From contig NZ_FRFE01000001.1 of NCBI RefSeq assembly GCF_900143695.1, positions 186,001 to 250,000 on the forward strand: 64,000 nucleotides of DNA, in the 5' to 3' direction. The first letter of the stretch is position 1. Every line of letters starts with the position of its first letter. Under the pieces are notes generated by a model. That model was given only the letters and a program-made list of their open reading frames with translations, searched no databases and was not told the DNA's origin. The position numbers were made by a program, and so were the translations under genes. This stretch comes from Desulfopila aestuarii DSM 18488 (GTDB taxonomy: Bacteria; Desulfobacterota; Desulfobulbia; Desulfobulbales; Desulfocapsaceae). This document shows, piece after piece, positions 46,177 through 55,396 of the stretch.

Positions 46177-46403
46177 GCTGCAGATATACCTGCTTTTCTG
46201 AAAAGAAAAACAAAAAAGTCAAATGTGAACAATATAAACTCATAAATTCAATATGTTACAAACAACGAAAGGAGAGTATCCTTCTTTTTTTTTATCTACC
46301 GCCCGAAAGTTTCAATATCGGTTGCGACACATTCTCCTAACAGGTCCGTCATTGAGAGCAGACAGCAGTTTGAGTTCACACTACCATCTCAAGGAGAAGA
46401 TCA

Positions 46404-48143
46404 ATGTCACGACCAAACGCCACTTGCCTCATCGCCCTGGCAACTGCCCTCACCTTTTTTTCCGGCTGCACCGATACGAGGCAGCCCACAGACCAGACTA
46501 CGATTTCAACAACCCCAGCATACGTAGAGAAACGTAAAAAAGAAGAACCTCAACCACCACCAACAACCCGGCTCGCAGTCCAGGAGTCGTCAGTTTCAGC
46601 ACCCTCACAGCCGGTAGCCAAAGCGGGCCGATACGAGGAGCGTGACGCCGACTTTGTGGCGTGCTCCGTAGACATGGCCCTCCCGGCAACAGCTCCCAAC
46701 GTTATGGCTGATTACACCAGGCCCCAGCCGATACAGCTTAACAGCGAATCGTACACCCCTGTTCGGGAAAACACCTTTATCAACGCCAGCAACGATCCGC
46801 TCTCCACTTTCTCCATCGACGTCGATACCGCCTCCTACGCCAACATCAGACGATTTATCAACGAAGGTAGCCTGCCGCCGACAGGGGCGGTACGAATCGA
46901 AGAGATGATCAACTATTTTACCTACAATTACCCTGAGCCCGAATCGGGCCCCTTTAATCTCATTGCTGAGGCCGGGCCTGCCCCCTGGCACTCCGGCCAC
47001 CAGCTGGTCAAGATCGGTCTTAAGGCAAAAAGCATGCAACAAGAAGCAATGGTTCCTTCAAACCTCGTTTTTCTGATCGATGTATCCGGCTCGATGCAGG
47101 ATCAGAACAAGTTGCCGCTCCTGCAGCAATCGATGCTGCTCCTTGCCGACCAGCTTACCGCCCGTGACAGGCTGTCAATTGTGGTCTACGCAGGAAACGA
47201 CAGTGTTGTACTGCTCCCCACCTCGGGAGACAAAAAAGAAGAAATCCGCAAAGCGATCAGCCAGCTCACTTCCGGTGGTTCCACCCACGCCTCCAGCGGC
47301 ATCCAGACCGCCTATGCCCTTGCCGGGCAGACATTTATGCCCAGCGGCAACAACCGGGTGATTCTTGCCTCCGACGGCGACTTCAACGTTGGAGTCACCG
47401 ACCGCGGCGACCTCCAGCAGTTGATCACCGAGAAACGTAAAACCGGAGTCTTTCTCACCGTGCTCGGTTTCGGCATGGGTAATTACCACGACGACACCAT
47501 GGAGATTCTGGCCGACAGCGGCAACGGCAACTATGCCTATATCGACTCGCTGCTCGAGGCCAAGAAGGTGCTGATTAAAGAGCGCGCGTCCACCCTGTTC
47601 ACCCTGGCGAGTGACGTCAAGATCCAGGTCGAATTCAACCCGGCCCTGGTCGGGGCCTACCGGCTGATCGGTTATGAGAACAGGGTATTGGCAGATGAGG
47701 ATTTCAAGGATGACAGCAAGGATGCCGGAGAGATCGGCCTCGGCCATACCGTCACCGCCCTCTATGAGATAATCCCTCCCGGCGGCGCCGGCATCCCTGA
47801 CGTTGATGGTCTCAAATACCGCATGCCAGCACAGTCCACCAGCCATAAGGGCGAACTCATGACCGTCAAACTGCGCTATAAACCAAAAGGACAGGAAACC
47901 TCAGTGGCCCAGGAATTGGCGGTAACGAATGGAGTGAAAGCTCTTTACCAGACCTCGGATGATTTCCGGTTTGCCGCCTCGGTGGCTGGTTTTGGCATGT
48001 ACCTGAAACAATCGAACCATATAAAGGATCTGCAGTATGCCGAGCTACTCAAACTGGCCCGAAACAGTCGCGGCCAGGATGACGATGGCTACCGGGCGGA
48101 GTTTATACGTTTGCTGGAAATGGCTGAACTGATCAGTCACTAA
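46404..48143 (+). CDS. von Willebrand factor type A domain lipoprotein (YfbK family)
   Basis: 579 residues. A signal sequence with lipobox ends in FFSGC (Cys about 22), so it is a lipid-anchored envelope protein. After a low-complexity Pro/Thr/Gln linker and the conserved FSIDVDTASYANIRRFI region, the vWA domain begins about residue 224 with the metal-ion adhesion motif DVSGSM, followed by GGSTHASSGI and LASDGDFNVG. The C-terminal 150 residues match the YfbK type domain (DUF3520). AAGGAGAAG precedes the ATG. It is divergent from an ECF sigma and anti-sigma pair, a combination often found in bacteria; it may be under their control. Confidence 0.9.
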   Translation: MSRPNATCLIALATALTFFSGCTDTRQPTDQTTISTTPAYVEKRKKEEPQPPPTTRLAVQESSVSAPSQPVAKAGRYEERDADFVACSVDMALPATAPNVMADYTRPQPIQLNSESYTPVRENTFINASNDPLSTFSIDVDTASYANIRRFINEGSLPPTGAVRIEEMINYFTYNYPEPESGPFNLIAEAGPAPWHSGHQLVKIGLKAKSMQQEAMVPSNLVFLIDVSGSMQDQNKLPLLQQSMLLLADQLTARDRLSIVVYAGNDSVVLLPTSGDKKEEIRKAISQLTSGGSTHASSGIQTAYALAGQTFMPSGNNRVILASDGDFNVGVTDRGDLQQLITEKRKTGVFLTVLGFGMGNYHDDTMEILADSGNGNYAYIDSLLEAKKVLIKERASTLFTLASDVKIQVEFNPALVGAYRLIGYENRVLADEDFKDDSKDAGEIGLGHTVTALYEIIPPGGAGIPDVDGLKYRMPAQSTSHKGELMTVKLRYKPKGQETSVAQELAVTNGVKALYQTSDDFRFAASVAGFGMYLKQSNHIKDLQYAELLKLARNSRGQDDDGYRAEFIRLLEMAELISH

Positions 48144-48185
48144 GGAACGACTGATCACGCATGACTGGACACCTGCTTTCTATCC

Positions 48186-48214
48186 GGGATGCGTCAGCCA
48201 CACCGACGCATCCC
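48186..48214 (+). terminator. Perfect 10-bp hairpin after the vWA gene
   Basis: GGGATGCGTC (48186-48195) pairs with 48205-48214 across a 9-nt loop. It lacks a T run, so the strength as a terminator is uncertain. Confidence 0.5.
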
Positions 48215-48413
48215 CTCTCACCCCTTTACGGAATCCGCAGACACCTTTACAAAATAACAATTTCTCTATACCATTTCTCTATGGCACAGGAGAAACTGTA
48301 GCCATTCTGCAGCGCAGACCCTTCGGGTATTGCGTCGTTATTTCGGTAATTCTTACGGTGCACAGCTGTTTATCACCGATGTTACCGGACTTTACAGATA
48401 AGGAGAAAACATC

Positions 48414-48698
48414 ATGACCGTAAAAATCTTCATCCGACGTAAAGTAGCCCCGGCAAACATCCTTGAGCTGACGGTATTGCTCAAAAAGCTGAGAGCGCTC
48501 ACATTGAGCCAACCTGGCTATATTTATGGAGAAACACTCAAGCGCCTTGACCATGATGACGAGTGTATGGTAATCAGCACTTGGCGTTCACAGGAAGATT
48601 GGAACGCCTGGTTCAACAACGAGCAGCGCATAAAAATTCAAGCCGAAATAGACAATCTGCTCGGAGAGAAAACGGAATACGCAATTTACGAGATTTAA
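48414..48698 (+). CDS. Antibiotic biosynthesis monooxygenase (ABM) domain protein
   Basis: 94 residues forming one ferredoxin-like alpha-beta ABM domain: VKIFIRRKVAPANILELTVLLKKLRALTLSQPGYIYGETL, then an ISTWRSQEDWNAWFNNEQR stretch. Small cytoplasmic proteins of this family include heme-degrading and quinol monooxygenases, and many have no known reaction. No key catalytic His or Asn can be assigned with confidence. The ATG follows ATAAGGAG. It lies 223 bp upstream of the decarboxylase operon, on the same strand, and has no obvious connection with it. Confidence 0.85.
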   Translation: MTVKIFIRRKVAPANILELTVLLKKLRALTLSQPGYIYGETLKRLDHDDECMVISTWRSQEDWNAWFNNEQRIKIQAEIDNLLGEKTEYAIYEI

Positions 48699-48921
48699 CT
48701 ATCTGGTATTTCCCCATTTCTCCTGCAGCCCACCACCCTTGATTTTGTGCGAGAAGTTGCTAGGAATTCCTTTGAAATATGTTACTTCTCGCATATCTAT
48801 CAGATATTCTGATTATTTCAATTATTGCAATGCATTTGTACGCCCTCTATGCATAGTGTAGAGTGGCGCGTGTGGTTTGTTTTTTATACCAGTCATCCTT
48901 CACAAGGGAGGTGTACCCGGC

Positions 48922-49203
48922 ATGATCATTGAAGGCATTAAACTGATGTTCATCGGCATGACAACCGTCATGCTCTTCCTCACGCTGATGATCTATCTCA
49001 TTGGTCTCGTTTCCCGTCTCACCCGTGGCGCAGCAGCACGAGAGCTTGACGCAATCAAGCTCGAACGTGAACTGCTGGCCCGAACACGACGCGAAAAACA
49101 GGCCAAGCAAGATACAGCTGTTAACGCAGATGCAGATGAGGAGATAGCTGCAATCGCCGCAGCGGTAGCGGCCTATGAAGCTGAAAAATTTGCAATGATC
49201 TAA
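48922..49203 (+). CDS. oadG: Sodium-pump decarboxylase gamma subunit (OadG)
   Basis: 93 residues. One N-terminal membrane helix (about 8-28, LMFIGMTTVMLFLTLMIYLIG) and a cytoplasmic Glu/Arg/Ala-rich tail typical of OadG, which anchors the alpha and beta subunits and may hold a zinc ion. The ATG at 48922 is preceded by GGGAGGTG; a longer frame from 48877 is not credible. It is 81 bp before oadA, giving the order gamma-alpha-beta found in decarboxylase sodium pumps. Confidence 0.85.
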   Translation: MIIEGIKLMFIGMTTVMLFLTLMIYLIGLVSRLTRGAAARELDAIKLERELLARTRREKQAKQDTAVNADADEEIAAIAAAVAAYEAEKFAMI

Positions 49204-49284
49204 ATCGTTTCCGAAAGACATAAGGTTGTGCGCCTCTTTCACGGAACGAGAGCAAGAAATACAAACTCAAGCGAGGAGAAAAAC

Positions 49285-51081
49285 GTGGGCAAGAAAGTCA
49301 TCAAATTTATGGACACATCCTTCCGGGATGGTTTTCAATCCGTTTTCGGGGCAAGGGTATTGACAGACGATTTCATGCCGGCAGTAAAAGCCAGCGTCGA
49401 AGCAGGTATTGATAACATCGAAGCCGGCGGGGGTGCCCGGTTCCAGAGTCTGTTTTTTTATTGTGGTGAGTCGGCGTTCGACATGATGGATCGTTTCCGG
49501 ACCGAAGTCGGCCCCAACGTCGCCCTCCAGACCCTCGCCCGCGGTATCAATGTGGTGGCACTCAGCCAGTGCCCGCGCGATATTATCGATCTGCATGCCA
49601 AAATGTTTAAAAAGCACGGCATGACCACGATCCGTAACTTCGATGCCTTAAACGACGTGCGTAACCTCGAATATTCCGGCGAGCGCATTGCCCATCATGG
49701 CCTGAACCATCAGGTGGTAATCTCGATGATGGAATTGCCTCCTGGTTGCTCCGGCGCCCACGATCCCGAATTCTATATTGATCGGCTCAAGCAGATTCTG
49801 GCCGCAGGCATCCCGTTTCACTCCATCTGCTTCAAGGATGCCTCCGGAACCTCAAATCCAAGAAAAGTTTATGAGACCCTGAAGGCTGCCCGCCAGATCG
49901 TCTCAGAGGACACCATCCTCTGGTTCCACACCCACGATACTGCTGGCCTTGGCATCTCCCAGAACATGGCAGCTATAGAAGGCGGAGCCGACGGTGTCGA
50001 CCTCGCCAAATCACCGGTTTCCGGTGGTACCTGCCAGCCGGACATCCTCTCAATGATGCACGCCTTAAAAGGAACCGACTACACCCTTGATCTCGACTAC
50101 GAGAAAATACTGGTGGCTGTCGATGCCTTTGAAGATGCAATGAAAGACTACTTTTTCCCACCGGAAGCCAAAATGGTCTCTCCGGCCGTTACCCTGTCGC
50201 CCATGCCGGGCGGAGCGCTTACAGCCAATACCATGATGATGCGCGATACCGGCACCCTGCATCTCTACCCCCAGGTCATCAAAGAAATGTCCGAGGTCGT
50301 GGCCCGCGGTGGCTTTGGCACCTCCGTTACCCCGGTTTCCCAGTTCTATTTCCAGCAGGCCTATCTCAACGTTACCCAGGGCAAGTGGAAGAAGATCAAC
50401 CCGAGCTATGGTAAGATGGTGCTCGGCTACTTCGGCCGCACTCCGGTACCTGCCGACCCCGAAATCGTGAAACTCGCCTCCGAACAACTTGAAATGCCGG
50501 TCTTTACCGACGATCCTCTGGATATCCTTGAGCCAGGCATTCCGAAGGCCACCAAGATCCTTGAGGAAAACAAGCTGCCGGTAACAGATGAAAACATCTT
50601 CATCATTGCCAGCTGCGAATCCAAAGGGCTCGACTTCCTACTCGGGAACGCGAAGGTCAACGTCCGCAAGATCACCGATGAAAAACCGGCGGAAAAGAAA
50701 GCTGCCGGAAAAGCAGTTGCCGCTGCGGCTCCAGCGCCGATGGGTCCGCGTAACTACACCATTACCGTCAACAGCCGCCCCTACAACGTTTCCGTTTCTG
50801 AGGCGGGTGGCATTCAGGCTACCCCTGCGGCAGCAGCGCCTGCCGCTGCCCCGGCTACAGCTGTCGAAGGCACCGACGTCGATGCACCTACCCCGGGCAA
50901 TATCCTGAAAGTCCTGGTAGCCGTTGGCGATACGGTCGCGAAGGACCAGCCGCTGGTGGTAATGGAAGCCATGAAAATGGAATCCGATGTCAAGTCACCC
51001 AGCGCCGGCAAAATAGTGGCCCTCCATGTAGCTGTTGGTGACACGGTCCAGACCGGTGAGCCGCTGGTGACTATCGCTTAA
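49285..51081 (+). CDS. oadA: Biotin-dependent decarboxylase alpha subunit (OadA/PycB-like, divergent)
   Basis: 598 residues. The N-terminal TIM barrel has DTSFRDGFQS (usually DTTLRDAHQS), KDASGTSNP (Lys of the carboxyl-transfer site) and HTHDTAG metal ligands. The C-terminal biotinyl domain ends in EAMKMES with the biotin Lys at about 564, joined by an Ala/Pro-rich linker. The conserved WGGATFD of oxaloacetate or pyruvate enzymes is replaced by AGGGARFQS, followed by an insertion, so the substrate pocket differs from the classical enzymes. GTG at 49285 follows GAGGAG and is preferred over the frame start at 49228. With oadG and oadB it forms a membrane-bound sodium pump. Substrate is uncertain; oxaloacetate is the default. 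Confidence 0.85.
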   Translation: MGKKVIKFMDTSFRDGFQSVFGARVLTDDFMPAVKASVEAGIDNIEAGGGARFQSLFFYCGESAFDMMDRFRTEVGPNVALQTLARGINVVALSQCPRDIIDLHAKMFKKHGMTTIRNFDALNDVRNLEYSGERIAHHGLNHQVVISMMELPPGCSGAHDPEFYIDRLKQILAAGIPFHSICFKDASGTSNPRKVYETLKAARQIVSEDTILWFHTHDTAGLGISQNMAAIEGGADGVDLAKSPVSGGTCQPDILSMMHALKGTDYTLDLDYEKILVAVDAFEDAMKDYFFPPEAKMVSPAVTLSPMPGGALTANTMMMRDTGTLHLYPQVIKEMSEVVARGGFGTSVTPVSQFYFQQAYLNVTQGKWKKINPSYGKMVLGYFGRTPVPADPEIVKLASEQLEMPVFTDDPLDILEPGIPKATKILEENKLPVTDENIFIIASCESKGLDFLLGNAKVNVRKITDEKPAEKKAAGKAVAAAAPAPMGPRNYTITVNSRPYNVSVSEAGGIQATPAAAAPAAAPATAVEGTDVDAPTPGNILKVLVAVGDTVAKDQPLVVMEAMKMESDVKSPSAGKIVALHVAVGDTVQTGEPLVTIA

Positions 51082-51098
51082 GGGAAACACCTATTCAC

Positions 51099-51123
51099 AG
51101 GCTCCTGTTTTTTGCGGGAGCCT
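51099..51123 (+). repeat. Hairpin between oadA and oadB
   Basis: AGGCTCC (51099-51105) pairs with GGAGCCT (51117-51123). The loop contains a T run rather than following it, so it is more likely an RNA processing or stability element between the genes than a terminator. Confidence 0.45.
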
Positions 51124-51153
51124 ATACTCTGTCGTTTATTCTAGGAAAGCAAT

Positions 51154-52668
51154 ATGAAGATACGATTGCTCACGCTCCTTTTTACACTTGGCGTCCTTTT
51201 CGGGGCAGGCCAGGTTATGGGAGCGGAGACGACGGTGGACATTGTGTCTCCTGCAGATGGCAAGGTTATCCGGATCGATGTCGCATCCGGTGAATACATC
51301 TACAGTGGTGACCATATCGCCACCCTAAAAAAAGAAGACGGGACATTAATCGTGCTGAAAGCCGGCATCGCCGGCAAAATCGCCACGCTTTCTGTCGAAT
51401 CATATCAAAAAGTCAAGGAAAACGAAGTCATTGCGACTATGGAGCCATCGGTAATCGTCGCTGACGTACCGGTGACTGGAGCCTCGCATGAATTGCCCTC
51501 CATCTCCGAACTCTTTGGTAACCTGTTCAAGACCACCGGTGTGTACGGCATTATTGACGGCCAGATAAACAAAGACTGGACGGTGGGCATCGGCCGGGTA
51601 CTCATGATCGGAGTCGGCCTGTTACTGCTCTATCTTGGCATCGCCAAGGGATTCGAACCGCTGCTGCTGATCCCTATTGGTTTTGGTGCCGTTCTCTCGA
51701 ACATCCCTCTTGCCGGTATTGCCGAGCCTGGCGGAATTCTTTATTATATCTACGAAATCGGCATTATGACCGGCGTCTTCCCGCTGCTCATCTTCATGGG
51801 TGTCGGCGCGCTGACCGACTTCGGGCCGATGATCGCCAACCCGAAGACAATTCTGCTTGGCGGCGCTGCTCAGCTCGGTATCTTTACCACCCTCCTTGGT
51901 GCGCTTTTTCTTTCAGATTTTGTTCCTGGCATCAACTTCTCACTGCGTGACGCCGCATCCATTGGCATCATCGGCGGTGCGGACGGACCGACTGCCATCT
52001 TCCTTTCTAGCCAGCTGTCGCCGCGCTTGCTCGGCTCCATCGCCATCGCCGCGTATTCCTATATGGCCTTGGTACCGATCATCCAGCCACCGATCATGAA
52101 ATGGCTGACCACCAGTGAAGAGCGAAAGATCAAGATGGTTCAGCTGAGACACGTGTCACGGGTCGAGAAAATCATCCTGCCGCTTCTGGTATTAGGCATC
52201 TGCGCAACGCTGCTGCCTTCCGCAGCACCTCTGATCGGTATGTTCATGCTCGGCAATCTGGCTAAGGAATGCGGAGTAATCGACAGGATGGCCGATACCA
52301 TTAAAAATGCACTGATGTATACCGTGACAATTTTCTTAGGACTTGGTGTCGGTTCCAAACTCTCCGCTGACAAGTTTCTGAATGTCGAGACCCTTGGCAT
52401 CCTGATGCTTGGCATGATCGCTTTTGGTATCGGTACTGCCGGCGGTGTGCTCATGGCCAAGCTGATGAACAAGCTGTCCAAGACCCCGATTAATCCACTC
52501 ATTGGCGCGGCAGGTGTTTCAGCCGTACCCATGGCAGCCCGCGTAGTCAACAAAGTGGGCCTTGAAGCCAACCCCCAGAATCACCTGCTCATGCACGCCA
52601 TGGGAGCCAACGTCTCCGGCGTCATCGGTTCGGCCGTTGCCGCTGGTGTACTTTTGGCCCTATTGTAA
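51154..52668 (+). CDS. oadB: Sodium-ion-translocating decarboxylase beta subunit with exported N-terminal domain
   Basis: 504 residues. The C-terminal 360 residues are a canonical OadB with [14 protein letters not shown] (essential Asp) and [18 protein letters not shown] (Asn, Ser and Arg of the sodium site). Unusually, the first 23 residues are a signal peptide (cleavage near VMGAE) and residues 25-95 form a barrel-sandwich (biotinyl/HlyD-like) domain with [18 protein letters not shown] and [12 protein letters not shown]. This domain lacks the EAMKM biotin motif, so it is probably not biotinylated and would lie in the periplasm. It is 72 bp after oadA and is followed by a strong terminator. 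Confidence 0.92.
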   Translation: MKIRLLTLLFTLGVLFGAGQVMGAETTVDIVSPADGKVIRIDVASGEYIYSGDHIATLKKEDGTLIVLKAGIAGKIATLSVESYQKVKENEVIATMEPSVIVADVPVTGASHELPSISELFGNLFKTTGVYGIIDGQINKDWTVGIGRVLMIGVGLLLLYLGIAKGFEPLLLIPIGFGAVLSNIPLAGIAEPGGILYYIYEIGIMTGVFPLLIFMGVGALTDFGPMIANPKTILLGGAAQLGIFTTLLGALFLSDFVPGINFSLRDAASIGIIGGADGPTAIFLSSQLSPRLLGSIAIAAYSYMALVPIIQPPIMKWLTTSEERKIKMVQLRHVSRVEKIILPLLVLGICATLLPSAAPLIGMFMLGNLAKECGVIDRMADTIKNALMYTVTIFLGLGVGSKLSADKFLNVETLGILMLGMIAFGIGTAGGVLMAKLMNKLSKTPINPLIGAAGVSAVPMAARVVNKVGLEANPQNHLLMHAMGANVSGVIGSAVAAGVLLALL

Positions 52669-52695
52669 CAAACGCCAGAACAATGCACCATTAAG

Positions 52696-52738
52696 GGCGC
52701 GTATTTGATCAGTTCAGATCGGATACGCGCCTTTTTTT
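52696..52738 (+). terminator. Strong terminator after the oad operon
   Basis: GGCGCGTAT (52696-52704) pairs with ATACGCGCC (52723-52731), and TTTTTTT follows (52732-52738). Confidence 0.9.
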
Positions 52739-52854
52739 ATTCAACAGCAGGATGTTCAGTCCGCGAAAAAGCTTTACTCAAATGGTCTTTTCAATTTGCT
52801 TTTTGCCAGCCCACTGGTAAGTTAGGTCAGATATGAAGACTTCATGAAGTTTGC

Positions 52855-53649
52855 ATGAGGACCGGATACACAATCCGACCAACGCATCTCAACAGATTTC
52901 CCCTTTCTCTACTCCCAGTGATTACACTTAGTAACATACCTCCCCTTGGCAGCGGCGAAGACCGGGTGGTCTACCCGCATCCTGAAAGACCCGATCTCTG
53001 CATCAAAATCCCCCAGCGCTCGCTCGATAACCTCAATATCCGAGGGATGCGCGATACAATCTTCTATCTTTCCCGAATATGCCGTAAAGAATCTCTCGAC
53101 TATAATTTCGTCGATGTGAGGTATGCAGAGAGACTGGAACGTAGAAAAGACGGAAACATGTTTCAGCATATTCCCCGGTGCTATGGCTTTGTTGAAACCG
53201 ATCTTGGGGTTGGAGTTGTCTGGCAGCGTATTCAGGACTTTGATGGAAAACCCTGCACGACACTCAAAGATATCAAACATCGCGGCCAGCCCTTGACTGC
53301 AGAGGAAAGGGACAAACTCTGGATGGCCCTACAGGATTTCTTTTCCTGGCAGCTTGATCACGGGATCATGCTCCGGGAAATGGCCTACACCAACATTATG
53401 ATCTGCCGACTGAACGAGAATGAGATCCGCCTCTACCACATTGACGCCATTGGATGTGCTGATCTCATTCCTTTTGCCGATTATGCAACATGGTTTGCGA
53501 AACTGAGAGTCCTCAGCAAGGTCAGCCGGTTCAGAAAGCGCATGATAGAATGGCTCGGAACGCCACCGACTGCAAGCCAAAGAGCTGAACACAAGGCGCG
53601 TTCAGCTGCTAAAAGCTTTGACTTTGAACAGGTCGAAGGTACCGAATAA
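52855..53649 (+). CDS. yrbL: YrbL family protein kinase-like protein
   Basis: About 264 residues. The stretches IPPLGSGEDRVVYPHPERPD, FQHIPRCYGFVETDLGVGVV and MLREMAYTNIMICRL match the YrbL family (PhoP regulatory network protein), which has a protein-kinase-like fold with a degenerate catalytic loop. Enterobacterial yrbL is induced by PhoP and low magnesium; the function of the protein is not known. Just upstream, ATGAAGACTTCAT and CTTCATGAAG are overlapping small palindromes at 52833-52850. ATG at 52855 lacks a clear ribosome binding site, and the conserved domain begins only at about residue 25. It stands alone, convergent with the sulfite reductase gene. Confidence 0.8.
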   Translation: MRTGYTIRPTHLNRFPLSLLPVITLSNIPPLGSGEDRVVYPHPERPDLCIKIPQRSLDNLNIRGMRDTIFYLSRICRKESLDYNFVDVRYAERLERRKDGNMFQHIPRCYGFVETDLGVGVVWQRIQDFDGKPCTTLKDIKHRGQPLTAEERDKLWMALQDFFSWQLDHGIMLREMAYTNIMICRLNENEIRLYHIDAIGCADLIPFADYATWFAKLRVLSKVSRFRKRMIEWLGTPPTASQRAEHKARSAAKSFDFEQVEGTE

Positions 53650-53704
53650 CAGCGAAACGGGGTCTGAAATCCAGGTAGCCCCCGGCACGAAAAGGTACCC
53701 CAGA

Positions 53705-54322
53705 TCACATTTCGGCAAATGGGAACTCAGCATCGTCCAACAGTTTATTCATCCGCTGCTTTTGTTCTGTCTTCTGGTCGTGAAACTCAACCAGTTCTGC
53801 AATAATCTCAAGCATTCGCTCTTCATCGCAATTTCGTTCTATCCTTCGCCCGACCTTAGGGAAGGGTCCCCCCTTGCCGCCGGCAAACACCTCAAACCCG
53901 ATACGGGTGGCCACGATGCCGATATCACTGGTCTTGGTATCGGAGCAGGACAGCGGACAGGCAGCAACAGCAATTTTAAATTTTGCTTTGGTGTGGGCAC
54001 GTGAAGAAAATTTTTCGAGAATTCTGTTACTCAGCTTCTCGGTATCTATAAGACCGAGATTACAATGCCCTTGGCCGATGCAAACCTTTGGAATAGGGAA
54101 TTTTCCAGGCCCCTTCAGCTCACAACCCAAAGCTTGTAATTCTGCTTTTATGGTATCCGCCACATCCTCGGGTACATCAATGAAACGCAGGTTCTGAGCG
54201 TTTGATAAATATATTCTTAAAGAATATTGCACGGCGATCCTTTGTGCAGCGGCCATCCACTCCAGCGGCAACATTCCCGAAGGAAGCAACACCGTAATAC
54301 TCACCTTTTTCACCTCACTCAT
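53705..54322 (-). CDS. Small siroheme sulfite/nitrite reductase-type hemoprotein
   Basis: 205 residues. A C-x5-C motif (CIGQGHC, about residues 81-87) and a C-x3-C motif (CPLSC, about 122-126) provide the four ligands for a siroheme-bridged 4Fe-4S cluster. An N-terminal ferredoxin-like half domain and the GKGGPFPKVGRRI segment complete the minimal siroheme reductase core. It is far shorter than dissimilatory sulfite reductase and resembles the low-molecular-mass assimilatory-type sulfite reductases known from Desulfovibrio. No additional ferredoxin domain is present. Its ATG follows AAGGAGTTGTA. It stands alone; the electron donor is unknown. Confidence 0.85.
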   Translation of the reverse strand: MSEVKKVSITVLLPSGMLPLEWMAAAQRIAVQYSLRIYLSNAQNLRFIDVPEDVADTIKAELQALGCELKGPGKFPIPKVCIGQGHCNLGLIDTEKLSNRILEKFSSRAHTKAKFKIAVAACPLSCSDTKTSDIGIVATRIGFEVFAGGKGGPFPKVGRRIERNCDEERMLEIIAELVEFHDQKTEQKQRMNKLLDDAEFPFAEM

Positions 54323-54613
54323 TACAACTCCTTCTATGATATTCAGACTTCCAGATTATTTATTCCAACCAAGCTCCTGACCGGCAGCTTCGGCTGCTAC
54401 GCTGACCTTTTTTTGCCTACAAAAAGGAAACGATGATAGCATAATGTCGGCATCTGAGGGATAGCTTTGAGAGAATTTTTATTAAAAACATTCAAACAGG
54501 ATACTCACCACACCTCTTCTTTCTCACACCACGAATCAGCACACCAAACACGGTGGAAAACAAATCTTACTCTATGAAATAAATAGTTTACATTACAATA
54601 AATACACGGGATT

Positions 54614-55393
54614 TCAATTCCCGCGCATCTCAACCAGATAACGCCAATACCTTTTCGGCATGAGCTGTCGCTGCAGTTTACGATTTTCCCGGTCCGGATT
54701 CGCGATGGTGGCATGAAATGACTGCCAGAGTTGCTGATAGTACCGTTCGGTATTGCCAAGATGGGTGTCAGGAACCTCACCGTTCTCCAGTACATAGGTG
54801 GTAAAGGCTGAATCCACCTCGATACTCTGCACCTTGCTGCCATCCCAATGCAGACTGATATTCCGCCCAACATCGTGGAGGATCCACTGACGGCTGCCCA
54901 TCCTGCAGGAAAAATGGCGGGCCAGGTAACCGATCACGTTACAGTCTGATTCGAAAGGGGCGTAATAGATATCTTCTTTTAGCTCCCGGAAACGGATGAG
55001 CCCGGAGAGCCGGTGTGCCTCGCCGTTCACCCGGCGCGACAGCTGTGAGAGATAACGGATGGAATCGTCACGGTACAACTCCAATGCCCTGGCCCCGTGG
55101 CGCAGACAGAGCTGGACCATCTGGTAGAGATGAAATCCGACCGCCCTCTCCTCGCCAAGAAATCCGTTGATGGTGAACTGAACAGCGTATTCCCCGAGAT
55201 TTTTGAGATAGGAAAAGAGTTTTTCGGCCTGTAGAGAATCAGTTGGCACCGTTACGACCATATCAAACAGCTGAACGGAATAGCTTTTTTCATCATATAT
55301 CCCATGTACGGATCCCCCTGACTTGACCGCAAAAGCCACCGCCGAGAGCATGCCCTCAAAGGAACCGTCGTGAAGATAGATGGAAGATGTCAT
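54614..55393 (-). CDS. TIGR03915-type putative DNA metabolism protein (DUF4130 domain)
   Basis: 259 residues. N-terminal MTSSIYLHDGSFEGMLSAV and the C-terminal domain of about 160 residues with FRELKEDIYYAPFESDCNV, a central ISLHWDGSKV stretch and YYQQLWQSFHATIANPDREN are typical of this family (DUF4130), which is always next to a radical SAM partner. The pair is annotated as involved in DNA modification or repair, without proven activity. The start codon lies 3 bp after the stop of the radical SAM gene, so the two are coupled. No signal peptide or membrane helix. Confidence 0.9.
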   Translation of the reverse strand: MTSSIYLHDGSFEGMLSAVAFAVKSGGSVHGIYDEKSYSVQLFDMVVTVPTDSLQAEKLFSYLKNLGEYAVQFTINGFLGEERAVGFHLYQMVQLCLRHGARALELYRDDSIRYLSQLSRRVNGEAHRLSGLIRFRELKEDIYYAPFESDCNVIGYLARHFSCRMGSRQWILHDVGRNISLHWDGSKVQSIEVDSAFTTYVLENGEVPDTHLGNTERYYQQLWQSFHATIANPDRENRKLQRQLMPKRYWRYLVEMRGN

Positions 55394-55396
55394 ATG

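Noticed and set aside
47175-47846. 223-codon open frame on the minus strand
   Set aside because: Antisense to the vWA lipoprotein gene, which is confirmed by its MIDAS motif and C-terminal domain.
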